A DNA stretch of 64,000 nt from NCBI RefSeq assembly GCF_000238775.2, contig NZ_AFEJ02000001.1, positions 1,240,001-1,304,000 on the forward strand. Direction: 5' to 3'. Below, piece by piece: positions 8,522 through 17,060 of the stretch. The notes below the pieces were generated by a model. It ran no database searches and was not told the origin of the DNA. It saw nothing but the letters and a program-made list of their open reading frames with translations. The translations under genes and the position numbers were made by a program. Positions within the stretch are counted from its first letter, which is position 1. Every line of letters begins with the position of its first letter. The DNA is from Acaryochloris sp. CCMEE 5410. GTDB taxonomy: Bacteria > Cyanobacteriota > Cyanobacteriia > Thermosynechococcales > Thermosynechococcaceae.

Positions 8522-10306
8522 CGATCAAGAAAAACACATGTATTAATCATTGAAGATGACGAACAGGATGCCAATATCGTTCGCCGTTATTTAGATAATA
8601 TGCCTCAACTACCGTTAACACTCCAACATAAGCACACTTTACGGGAAGGCATCCATGTTTTACAAAACAATGAATCTATTGCTCTAATCCTACTAGATCT
8701 CACTTTATCTGATGCTAAAGGTTTAGATACATTTCATCAGGTTCATCAGGCTTTTCCACAGAAACCTCTTATTATTCTGAGTGGCAATTCAAACCCGGAA
8801 ATCATTCAAAAAACCCTGCATGAGGGAGCAGTAGACTTCTTAATTAAAGGAACTTTCGATAGCCCCTCTTTGTGTTACTCCATTCAACATGCTTTAGAGC
8901 TACAGCAACAAAAACTAGAGCTAGAACTTCAGAATAGTACTCTTCAATCATTATCAAAGCAACTAGAAATAGCTCAAGCTGAAATCAAAAAACTTAAAAC
9001 AATTGACTCTCTTACTAAGTTTTATAATCGAACTCAGTTTGACGACGTTTTCCTATCTGAATGGAAAAGGCTACAGAGAGAAGAACAACCCTTAGCTCTC
9101 ATTCTTTGTGAGCTAGACCCGATAGCGACTGAGATTGATCCAGTTTCTACAACCTGGGAAGATCATACGTTGCATCAAATCGCTGAGATCATGTTCCACA
9201 CCATTAAGCGTCCAGCAGATTGTGTCGCTCGATATAGTGAAAATCAATTTGTGATCTTGTTACCCAATACCGATATGTTGGGAGCAACCTTCATTGCAGA
9301 AGCCATCCGCATTCAAGTTCAAAAACTTGGCATAGATTATCTTTCTAGCCCATACCATCAACCCATCACTCTCAGTTTTGGGATCACAGGCCATATCCCA
9401 AGGCCTCTAGAAGCCCCCTCTTTATTGATTGAAGCTGCACACCAAGCATTGATAGGCGCTAAAGCGCGTGGAAGGCATCAGGTCAATTGGCAAACCATTC
9501 GGGACATCAAATCGGAGTTATACACTCGCCAAACATTACATTGGGTGGGCAAGTTGCATCAGGCATTACAAAACGATCTGTTTCAGCTCTATGTTCAACC
9601 CATTCACCCATTAAATAGAACATGTAGCATAGAGCGTCTCGATATCTTACTCCGACTCTGTGATCAATCAGGCAGAGCTTGTGCGCCCGAAATGTTTCTG
9701 CCCATGATTGAACAGTACGATTTTATGGCTCAGATTGACCAGTGGGTGATTGAGAACTTGTTAGGACACACACAAGTGCATCTACATAAGAAGTTTGAAG
9801 CCACCTATTTTATCAAGCTGTCTGCAGCAACCTGCAAAGCCGGTAATTTCTCAGCGCTGGTACAACAACAGCTCAATTTATATAATTTCCCAGCGAATCA
9901 CCTCTGCTTTGCAATCTCAGAATCAGTCGCCTTGAAGAATTTATCCTCAGCAGTGCAGCTGGCACAATCCCTTAAAGCACTAGGCTGTCAGATTGCCATA
10001 GATGATTTTGGTGTAGATTTCAAAACGCTTAGACGGCTTAGACCGATGAAAGCAGATTACGTAAAAATCAACGGAGAATTGGTTGAAAGCATTACTACAG
10101 ATCCCATATTGCATGGAATTGTAGGGTCAATAAAGCGTGTGGCTGATGTTATGAATTCAAAAATTATTGCCAAGCAAGTTAAATCAGAAGTGACCCTTAA
10201 CTCGCTAGATAACTTAGGAATTAACTATGCCCAAGGGAATCATTTTGAACAGTCCCTTCCCCTTAAGCAGTACATCAGTATGCAACCCTCACCGATGGCT
10301 TACTAA
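8519..10306 (+). CDS. Response regulator REC-GGDEF-EAL, degenerate outputs
   Basis: This 595-residue paralogue has the same architecture as the gene 118 bases upstream. The receiver looks intact (IIEDDEQD, LLDLTLSD, Lys in IKGTF). Both output domains have lost key residues. The GGDEF site reads SENQF (240-244). The EAL motif reads DIL (375-377), the FEISE motif is FAISE, the INLS Asn is Lys (IKLSA), LKID is VKIN, and the late Glu in IAEYVE is Lys (IAKQVK). DDFG remains. It probably neither makes nor degrades cyclic di-GMP and may act by binding a partner or the nucleotide. The frame is open throughout, so selection for some function seems to persist. Confidence 0.88.
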   Translation: MRSRKTHVLIIEDDEQDANIVRRYLDNMPQLPLTLQHKHTLREGIHVLQNNESIALILLDLTLSDAKGLDTFHQVHQAFPQKPLIILSGNSNPEIIQKTLHEGAVDFLIKGTFDSPSLCYSIQHALELQQQKLELELQNSTLQSLSKQLEIAQAEIKKLKTIDSLTKFYNRTQFDDVFLSEWKRLQREEQPLALILCELDPIATEIDPVSTTWEDHTLHQIAEIMFHTIKRPADCVARYSENQFVILLPNTDMLGATFIAEAIRIQVQKLGIDYLSSPYHQPITLSFGITGHIPRPLEAPSLLIEAAHQALIGAKARGRHQVNWQTIRDIKSELYTRQTLHWVGKLHQALQNDLFQLYVQPIHPLNRTCSIERLDILLRLCDQSGRACAPEMFLPMIEQYDFMAQIDQWVIENLLGHTQVHLHKKFEATYFIKLSAATCKAGNFSALVQQQLNLYNFPANHLCFAISESVALKNLSSAVQLAQSLKALGCQIAIDDFGVDFKTLRRLRPMKADYVKINGELVESITTDPILHGIVGSIKRVADVMNSKIIAKQVKSEVTLNSLDNLGINYAQGNHFEQSLPLKQYISMQPSPMAY

Positions 10307-10388
10307 TTTAAATTAATGCTTTTTACCCTAGAAGTATGAATACAGCAGCCAGCAATAGCCTCCTATAATCCTGAATCGAAGTCAAAAA

Positions 10389-11384
10389 TCACGTTTGAAT
10401 CAGTTCCATAGTGTGAGTGCGATTGCGACCTTGCTTTTTAGCCATATATAGAGCTTGGTCTGTCAGCTCAATCAACTGAGATGGAGCTATTGCTTTGCTG
10501 GGAACGATACTGGCTACCCCTAAGCTAAGGCTGACATAATGACTTACAGCGGAAGAACAATGGGGAATACTGAGCGCTTCAATTTCCGTTCTAATGGCTT
10601 CGGCAACATGAACTGCTCCGGATTGATCGGTGTTCGGTAACACAACGACAAATTCTTCGCCTCCATAACGAGCCACACAATCCGCAGAGCGCTTGGCAAC
10701 AGTAGAGATGGCTCGAGCGACCTGCTGTAGACATTTATCTCCCGAAGGGTGTCCATAGGTATCGTTATAGGCCTTAAAGTGATCGACATCGCAGAGGATC
10801 AGAGACAGGGGCTGCCTTTCTCGCATCATTCGAATCCATTCTGCTAGAAATATCGAATCAAATCGACGTCGATTATTAATGTGGGTCAAGCTATCTATAG
10901 CTGAAATTTTTTCGAGTTTATGGTTAGCCACTTTGAGCTCTTTAGAAAGTTTCTCTAAAGTTTTATTCTTCTCTCTTAACTCCAACCAAAGATTCTGTCT
11001 TTCTAGTGCAAATTGAATCGAGCAGCGTAAGATAGTAGCATCAAAATGCCCTTTAAATAGACAATCCTGTGCACCTTTCTGCAATAGATATAATGCTCTA
11101 GATGGATCTAAATTGCCACTCAAAATAATGAGGGGCATTTCTGGGAACACAAGTTGAATGTGTTGAAACGCTTCTAGATTACTAGCATCCGTTAAAGATA
11201 GATCAAGAAGCACAAGGTCAATGGCAGGTTCGTGATGGAGTCGGGTTATACCTTCTGCGAGTGAACTTCGATGCTCAAAAGCTGCAGGGAAACTCTGACG
11301 GCCCACTAGTAATTCTCTAATGATTTCTACGTCCTGTTCATCATCTTCAATCATCAAAATCCGGATATCACTAATCTGCACCAT
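10389..11384 (-). CDS. Response regulator, REC-GGDEF diguanylate cyclase
   Basis: This 331-residue protein has a receiver (MIEDDEQD; phosphoacceptor in LLDLSLTD) and a GGDEF domain with intact GGEEF at 241-245. It stops where the EAL domain begins in its two paralogues. Residues around RRQFDSVF/RRRFDSIF, HFKAYNDTYGH and RPADCVARYGGEEF are nearly identical to the first cluster member, so the duplication is recent or under constraint. It is predicted to make cyclic di-GMP when phosphorylated. It is convergent with the degenerate paralogue, 82 bases apart. A strong Shine-Dalgarno-like AAGGGGGG precedes the ATG. Confidence 0.9.
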   Translation of the reverse strand: MVQISDIRILMIEDDEQDVEIIRELLVGRQSFPAAFEHRSSLAEGITRLHHEPAIDLVLLDLSLTDASNLEAFQHIQLVFPEMPLIILSGNLDPSRALYLLQKGAQDCLFKGHFDATILRCSIQFALERQNLWLELREKNKTLEKLSKELKVANHKLEKISAIDSLTHINNRRRFDSIFLAEWIRMMRERQPLSLILCDVDHFKAYNDTYGHPSGDKCLQQVARAISTVAKRSADCVARYGGEEFVVVLPNTDQSGAVHVAEAIRTEIEALSIPHCSSAVSHYVSLSLGVASIVPSKAIAPSQLIELTDQALYMAKKQGRNRTHTMELIQT

Positions 11385-11779
11385 CTTCCCCCCTTTAATA
11401 AAAATGACACATATATAGCTAGGTGATTTCCCAACAGGAACTATCTACTCACCATTCCTTTCACTTTAAGACTCAAACAGTGCTGGCGCAATGATCGTTC
11501 TAGCTATTTATCAAAATCCAGACTAAAATTTTTGATTCAGGACCACTTTGGATTAGACAACTAATCATATGATTAAAAAATCAAAATCATCTAGTATTAC
11601 TAATACTAATTTCGGGAGTGCGTCACCTTTTTGAGAGGATATTTAGGCTATGCTCAAACCCATTGATTTGGTAGTGGTTTAAACATATAAAACTCTAGCG
11701 AATTTAATTTCATTCCTAAAAAATGAAACGCTCCTGTTACCATGTGGGTTACTGAAAAACTAGAATCCAGCCCAGCAAA
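11385..11779. other. Intergenic region, no gene seen
   Basis: These 395 bases separate the REC-GGDEF gene, whose promoter should lie here, from the end of the Rieske gene. I see no credible coding, RNA gene or repeat. Confidence 0.45.
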
Positions 11780-12136
11780 TTATTCAGCGATTTCTACCCA
11801 AATATCCCCCTCTTCCACACGGGTTGGATATACCTGTAATGGCCTTTCCTTTGAGATCGCCCCTAGGAGCTTACCAAGCCCTGGTGGCCAGGGAATCCAA
11901 GATTTGGGTACCCCTGTAGCGAGGTCAAAAGCACTTCGATGCAAAGGGCAGACAATTGCCCCATCTGTCGTAATTTTTCCTTTGCTGAGTGGTGCTTTTA
12001 AATGTGGGCAAGCATTCTTGACTGCACAAATGTTTCCACCATGATTAACCAGAAGAATCTTTTCTTTCTCGACCTTAACGATTTGACGATCCCCTTGGTC
12101 GAGTTCACTTTCTGATAAAACCTTAACCCAACTCAT
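11780..12136 (-). CDS. Stand-alone Rieske [2Fe-2S] ferredoxin
   Basis: This 118-residue protein is a single Rieske domain with both cluster-binding boxes: Cys43-x-His45 (CPHLKAPL) and Cys63-x2-His66 (CPLHRSAFD). It has no membrane anchor, so it is a soluble Rieske ferredoxin of the kind that feeds electrons to oxygenases or reductases, and not the cytochrome b6f subunit. The insertion between the second box and the end (GKLLGAISKERPLQVYPTRVE) is typical of this small family. No oxygenase partner is adjacent. It appears to be transcribed alone. Confidence 0.87.
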   Translation of the reverse strand: MSWVKVLSESELDQGDRQIVKVEKEKILLVNHGGNICAVKNACPHLKAPLSKGKITTDGAIVCPLHRSAFDLATGVPKSWIPWPPGLGKLLGAISKERPLQVYPTRVEEGDIWVEIAE

Positions 12137-12349
12137 AGCAGCCTCCAGAGATTAAATAACACATGTCTAGGGAGTAATTTGGCCTTGAATCCGCGCGAGT
12201 AATAACTCTGACCTGATTATCCCAGTCAGATCGAGAAGGACGTCTTCACCGCCATAAAAATCAATAGAAACTTGCAGATCCCTCTCCCAAGCATGTCAAA
12301 GATGGCAAACCTTTGTTTACCACAGATAAGGGAATGAATCGGTATGAAG

Positions 12350-13540
12350 TCAGGAACGGGCCACTCTCAGACTAAACAGCCGATTGATACCGTAAACAAT
12401 CCATCGCCAATATCGATGCATTCCCCACACCACGAAGGGAGTCAACAATGTTGCCAACAACATTACACTTGCCACTAAGCTCAAATCAACATTCCATACA
12501 TCCTGAGCAATTCGAACAAGATCGTGATCAATCCCCGCTTTACCTTGGTTATAGATAGCACGGGTGGTTTGGTCAAAAATGAGTCGCCAGCTGAATTGAA
12601 TGTCATAGGAGATAACATAAGCTGCCAACATGGCATACAGCGGGCGCTCCACTGAATAGCGGCAGGCATATCCACTCATTGCCCGTGCTAAGAAAATTCC
12701 GCCAAAAACCAGTTCAAATCCATGACCCATAGCGATTACAAAGAACTCATGGATACCTGTAAAAGCACAAAATGTATATGAGATCGCAACCCCCAACAAC
12801 ACTCGCGCCGTCAAATAATTCTGCCAATACACATAAAACAGATACCCAAATCCGCAGTACATCAAACCCATTAAAAAGGGCATCCGCTCAACATTGAACG
12901 TAAAACCACCCCCATGCATAAAATCGAAAGCAGGAATCGCCGGATATCCAAAGATCCAGTTGGTTAAGGTATGGCCCAACTCATGGACGAGGGTGATGAC
13001 CGGGCTCAGAAGGAAAGTCACTTGTTGAGATGCCAAAATCAGCAGGGCTAAAGCGATACCCACTGCGATCGCTTTCCATCCTTCTGGCTCAATAGATTGT
13101 GGCTCCCAGAGATCATCTGGTGGGCTGTTGGGTTCCCAACTTGTTTTCTCCAACTTAGGCCGTCGCCAAAGCTCTCCATTCGCAGCTTGATGCAGTGTTG
13201 GCATTTGACCATCACTTTCTAAAAAGCTTAACTGCCAACACCAGGATGATTCTCTAGCTCCCTTCTCTTGACCAGATATCAACAGAAACCGTGCACCTGG
13301 TAAATGCCACTGAGTCATCTCACGACAGCACAGCATCACTGAACTCTTTTCATCCGGTGCTCGTTCCCCCTGGAGATAAACATGTAGTTCATCTTCTTCC
13401 GACCAAACTTCAGTTTCAATCTGCTTGTGAGCCAAAGTTTGATTTAAAAGCTGGGTCATTGCTTCTACAGACCCACTGGCAGCCGATTCTCTTAAATTTG
13501 CGAGGGACTCGGAAGACTGAAAACTATCAGTAGAGGACAT
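12350..13540 (-). CDS. Membrane HExxH protein (M50-like)
   Basis: This 396-residue protein has a soluble N-terminal domain (about 1-155) and then several membrane segments (from about residue 160). His186-Glu187-xx-His190 (VHELGHTL) sits within the first membrane region, as in site-2-protease/M50-like or M50B-like families. A clear NPDG-type third ligand, as in canonical S2P enzymes, is not obvious, so the activity and family are uncertain. The N-terminal domain is acidic and Trp-rich and of a kind seen in cyanobacterial hypotheticals. The ATG at 13540 is the first start. The gene is divergent from the haloperoxidase gene and shares a 332-base intergenic region with it. Confidence 0.65.
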   Translation of the reverse strand: MSSTDSFQSSESLANLRESAASGSVEAMTQLLNQTLAHKQIETEVWSEEDELHVYLQGERAPDEKSSVMLCCREMTQWHLPGARFLLISGQEKGARESSWCWQLSFLESDGQMPTLHQAANGELWRRPKLEKTSWEPNSPPDDLWEPQSIEPEGWKAIAVGIALALLILASQQVTFLLSPVITLVHELGHTLTNWIFGYPAIPAFDFMHGGGFTFNVERMPFLMGLMYCGFGYLFYVYWQNYLTARVLLGVAISYTFCAFTGIHEFFVIAMGHGFELVFGGIFLARAMSGYACRYSVERPLYAMLAAYVISYDIQFSWRLIFDQTTRAIYNQGKAGIDHDLVRIAQDVWNVDLSLVASVMLLATLLTPFVVWGMHRYWRWIVYGINRLFSLRVARS

Positions 13541-13872
13541 AGTTGCCTGAATAAATGCTGGCGTTAGTATTCCCCAACCAAGCTATACCTGTGCTACCGA
13601 TCACAGCTTTGCAGTCTGGTGGCTCACCGTTATGTCCAACTAATGTCACAGCAAAACTGAACAAATGGCTAGAGGATGAAACTTAATTCAAGCAGAAATA
13701 GTGCAAATTATTCTTTGCGTAAAAGTATTACTAGCTACCGATAGATCTATGACTGTCTTGATGCTTAAATCTAGCAAAAATTAATTATTTCTCACTAATT
13801 AGAGAAAATTATTTCTTTTTTTCGTGTGTTGCCTCAAACCCATCGTTACCTGAATTAACGGAGCATTCAACT
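13541..13872. other. Divergent intergenic/promoter region
   Basis: This 332-base region lies between the divergent HExxH gene and the haloperoxidase gene and should hold both promoters. It is AT-rich toward the haloperoxidase start. GAATTAACGGAGC before the ATG at 13873 provides a plausible ribosome binding site (CGGAG). No ORF or strong hairpin is seen. Confidence 0.45.
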
Positions 13873-15792
13873 ATGAATACTAGGCGACAACAAGCCCAAT
13901 ATATTCGCAATAATGCCGCTGAATTAGCTGCTAATCGACCCCATCCTCAGCATATTAATAATAAAGAGGAATACGAGTATCGCCGTCCTAAAAAAGATGG
14001 CAACGAGCCTAGCCACATTGCTAATTTCACCAAGGGGTTGCCTCACGACGAACATACAGGCTTATTACTCAATTCCGCCGACTATGACCAGTTCGTCTTA
14101 GGCATTCAATCTGGAGACACAACTGATTTTGCCCGAACACCTTTAGGTCCTGCCGAATTACCCAAAGTCCATGGTTGTTTGAGTAAACAAAAGATTGATT
14201 GTGATGATGACCACCGCTCTGGATTCTGGAAGTCTCAAATTGCTCAAGGAGCTGCGGGTGGTGATGGAGCCAAGCTTAGGGCTTGGGAAAGTGCGGGTGC
14301 TGGTTTAGTTTTTGACTTAGAAGGTCCCGATGCCCAGGCAGTAACAATGCCCCCTGCTCCGAGATTAGAAAGTTCAGAGCTTACTTCAGAAATCGCAGAA
14401 GTTTATTCACAAGCATTGCTTCGTGATATTCATTTCTCTCAATTACGAGATCCTGGCTTGGGAGATCAAGTGAATGCCTGTGATTCTTGTCCAACCCAAC
14501 TTTCTATTTATGAAGCAATAGATATTCTAAATACTGTCCAGATTGAAGGCCAAAATTGGTTCTCTGCCAATTGTTGCGACCTCACAGATGATGAGCAGGC
14601 TCGTCAGCGACCACTCGTAACTCGACAAAATATCTTTCGTGGCACCGCACCTGGAGATGATGTCGGTCCCTATCTATCCCAGTTTCTGCTGATTGGTAAT
14701 AATGCGCTGGGAGGTGGGGTATTTGGGCAAGAAGCCGGCCATATCGGATATGGTGCAATACGAATTGATCAGCGAGTCAGAAAGGCTACCCCCTGCAAAG
14801 ACTTCATGACTAACTTCGAAACTTGGTTAGATGTGCAAAATGGTGCAGATTTGCGAGGTCTAGAAACCTACGTTGACGCTGATCCGGGAAAATGTCGTGA
14901 ATTCCCAGCCTATCGAGTCATCACTACACCTCGAGACTTAGCAACCTATGTTCATTACGATGCACTATATGAAGCTTATTTAAACGCTTGTTTGATTTTG
15001 CTGGGTATGGGAGCTCCTTTCGACCCCGGTATTCCGTTCCAAAAACCTGATGTGGAAGATAAACAGCAGGGGTTTGCTCACTTTGGCGGACCGCAAATCT
15101 TAACCCTAGTCTGTGAAGCCGCAACCAGAGGGCTAAAAGCAGTTCGTTTCCAAAAGTTCAATGTTCATCGTCGTTTACGCCCTGAAGCTCTAGGTGGTTT
15201 AGTTGATCGCTATAAGCATGGTAAAGGTGCGGGTGATGAACTTAAACCCGTTGCAGCCCTAGTTGAAGCACTAGAGAATGTTGGTCTCCTCAGCAAAGTT
15301 GTAGCCCATAATCAACTCCAAAATCAGAATCTTGACCGCAGTGGCGATCCTTCCAGCGCAGGGGATAATTACTTCCTACCGATGGCCTTCCCAGAAGGAT
15401 CTCCTATGCACCCCAGTTATGGTGCTGGTCACGCAACCGTGGCTGGTGCTTGCGTCACCATGATCAAAGCTTTCTTTGATCATGGTTGGCAACTGAACTT
15501 GGGTATGGCGAATGGGAAATACGTATCCTACGAACCTAATCAAGATGGGAGTGGTCTTCAACAAGTTCTTTTAGATTGCCCTCTCACGGTAGAAGGTGAG
15601 TTAAATAAGATTGCAGCTAACATCTCCATCGGACGGGATTGGGCTGGCGTGCATTACTTCACCGATTACATCGAATCCTTACGATTAGGCGAAAAGATTG
15701 CGATTGGCATTTTAGAAGAGCAAAAGCTGACCTACGGAGAGAACTTTACAATGACCGTTCCCCTCTATGATGGGGGCAGCATTCAAATCTAG
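13873..15792 (+). CDS. Vanadium-dependent haloperoxidase
   Basis: This 639-residue protein resembles red-algal bromoperoxidases. The vanadate-binding set is recognisable: Lys428 and Arg436 (QKFNVHRRLRP, 8 apart as in Corallina), Gly519-His520 (HPSYGAGH), and Arg588 with His594 (GRDWAGVHYF, 6 apart). His520 is the acid/base His. The site usually held by Ser in the SGH motif is Ala518 here. Arg425 lies where halide specificity has been altered in this family. The enzyme would oxidise bromide or iodide with hydrogen peroxide, giving hypohalite; proposed roles are peroxide removal and halogenation. No signal peptide is evident. The length and Arg425 numbering fit what I remember of the Acaryochloris marina enzyme. 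Confidence 0.92.
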   Translation: MNTRRQQAQYIRNNAAELAANRPHPQHINNKEEYEYRRPKKDGNEPSHIANFTKGLPHDEHTGLLLNSADYDQFVLGIQSGDTTDFARTPLGPAELPKVHGCLSKQKIDCDDDHRSGFWKSQIAQGAAGGDGAKLRAWESAGAGLVFDLEGPDAQAVTMPPAPRLESSELTSEIAEVYSQALLRDIHFSQLRDPGLGDQVNACDSCPTQLSIYEAIDILNTVQIEGQNWFSANCCDLTDDEQARQRPLVTRQNIFRGTAPGDDVGPYLSQFLLIGNNALGGGVFGQEAGHIGYGAIRIDQRVRKATPCKDFMTNFETWLDVQNGADLRGLETYVDADPGKCREFPAYRVITTPRDLATYVHYDALYEAYLNACLILLGMGAPFDPGIPFQKPDVEDKQQGFAHFGGPQILTLVCEAATRGLKAVRFQKFNVHRRLRPEALGGLVDRYKHGKGAGDELKPVAALVEALENVGLLSKVVAHNQLQNQNLDRSGDPSSAGDNYFLPMAFPEGSPMHPSYGAGHATVAGACVTMIKAFFDHGWQLNLGMANGKYVSYEPNQDGSGLQQVLLDCPLTVEGELNKIAANISIGRDWAGVHYFTDYIESLRLGEKIAIGILEEQKLTYGENFTMTVPLYDGGSIQI

Positions 15793-15836
15793 AGAATAGA
15801 GACGGGATTCTACTCTGTCTCTAGCTTGAAATAAGA

Positions 15837-15871
15837 CAGGGGTCTAGTTCTAGACCCCTGCTTCAGTTTTT
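15837..15871 (+). terminator. Hairpin terminator between haloperoxidase and hslO
   Basis: CAGGGGTCTAG, two bases, and its exact complement form an 11-bp stem at 15837-15860, followed by CTTCAGTTTTT. It ends the haloperoxidase transcript. It overlaps the stop codon of the convergent hslO gene. Confidence 0.75.
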
Positions 15872-16749
15872 AAATCATCAATCAGTTTTCCTAGCTGATC
15901 GCTGGTAACCTGATAGACCTCACCACAAAAATCACAAGTTGCTTCAGCCCCATCATCCTTTTCAATCATGTCTAGCAGTTCATCTTGCCCCAGCATTTTC
16001 AAGGCCCCGAGCACTCGCTCAATTGAGCAGCGGCACTGGAATTGCACCATTTGAGTTTGGGGAAAGATCTTAAGTCCCATATCCCCTAGCAAGTCCGTAA
16101 AGATATCGGGAAGCGTTTTGCCTGCTTGCAGTAAGGGAGTAAAGCCTTGTAAATGGGCAAGGCGAGACTCTAGTAATTCCACCAGGGCCGGATCTTCAGC
16201 CGCTTTTGGTAAAACTTGAATCAACAGTCCCCCAGCCGCAGTGACGCCTTGAGCCCCGACAAAAACCCCCAAAGCAAGAGCAGATGGGGTTTGCTCTGAA
16301 GTGACTAGGTAGTGAGTAACATCTTCGCCTATCTCACCGGAGACTAATTCCACCGTACTGGAATAGGGGTATCCATATCCCATATCCCGCACCACATAGA
16401 GAAAACCTTTACCGACAGCCCCTCCCACATCTAACTTACCCTTCGCATTGGGGGGGAGTTCCACTCCAGGATTGGTGACATATCCGCGGACCGTACCGTC
16501 CAAGCCAGCATCCACTAAGATGCCTTGCAATGGCCCATCCCCACGAATACGGAGATTAATCCTTGCTTCTGCTTGTTTCATGCTGGACGCCAACAATAAA
16601 CCCGCAGACATAGTCCGGCCTAAGGCAGCAGTTGCGACATAGGAGAGACCATGACGTTGTCTTGCATCTTCGGTTAAACGGGTGGTGATCACACCAACTG
16701 CTCGGATGCCATCATCAGCGGCTGTGGCTCGAATAAGTTGGTCGGCCAT
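15850..16749 (-). CDS. hslO: Redox-regulated chaperone Hsp33 (HslO)
   Basis: This 299-residue protein matches Hsp33 over its full length: N-terminal MADQLIRATAADDGIRAVGV, central SLRIRGDGPL-like INLRIRGDGPLQG, and the C-terminal redox switch. Cys239-x-Cys241 (CRC) and Cys272-x2-Cys275 (CDFC) are the four zinc ligands that become disulfides on oxidation and activate this ATP-independent holdase in the cytoplasm. It is convergent with the haloperoxidase, an enzyme that uses hydrogen peroxide. Co-location of a peroxide enzyme and an oxidation-activated chaperone may be coincidence, because they are on opposite strands. The start at 16749 is the family start. Confidence 0.93.
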   Translation of the reverse strand: MADQLIRATAADDGIRAVGVITTRLTEDARQRHGLSYVATAALGRTMSAGLLLASSMKQAEARINLRIRGDGPLQGILVDAGLDGTVRGYVTNPGVELPPNAKGKLDVGGAVGKGFLYVVRDMGYGYPYSSTVELVSGEIGEDVTHYLVTSEQTPSALALGVFVGAQGVTAAGGLLIQVLPKAAEDPALVELLESRLAHLQGFTPLLQAGKTLPDIFTDLLGDMGLKIFPQTQMVQFQCRCSIERVLGALKMLGQDELLDMIEKDDGAEATCDFCGEVYQVTSDQLGKLIDDLKTEAGV

Positions 16750-17060
16750 AGAATCCCTACAGGTTCTTAATAAATCTTTTTAATTGTACTGCAATGAACT
16801 CCAAGTGAAGCCTTGGAAAGTAGATGCATTAGAGCGTTATGTTGCCAAGATCACCCTAGATTATGTTTACATTGGTTAACATGGGAGAACTAATTACAGG
16901 GTTAAGGAAGAATCAACTTCTTTTTTTCCTCACCAGGGCACATTATTAATTAGTGAATTCATCAGCGAGGTTCATTTGGACATCCTCCTTAACAAAGTTG
17001 TAGGATCACTGGGTGATCTGTGTTGTTGGGTATTGCAGACCTTAGTCTTGTAAATCCAGG
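16750..17060. other. Divergent intergenic region, no gene seen
   Basis: These 311 bases lie between hslO and the repeat-rich protein gene, which are divergent, so both promoters should be here. No ORF, RNA or strong inverted repeat was found. Confidence 0.4.
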
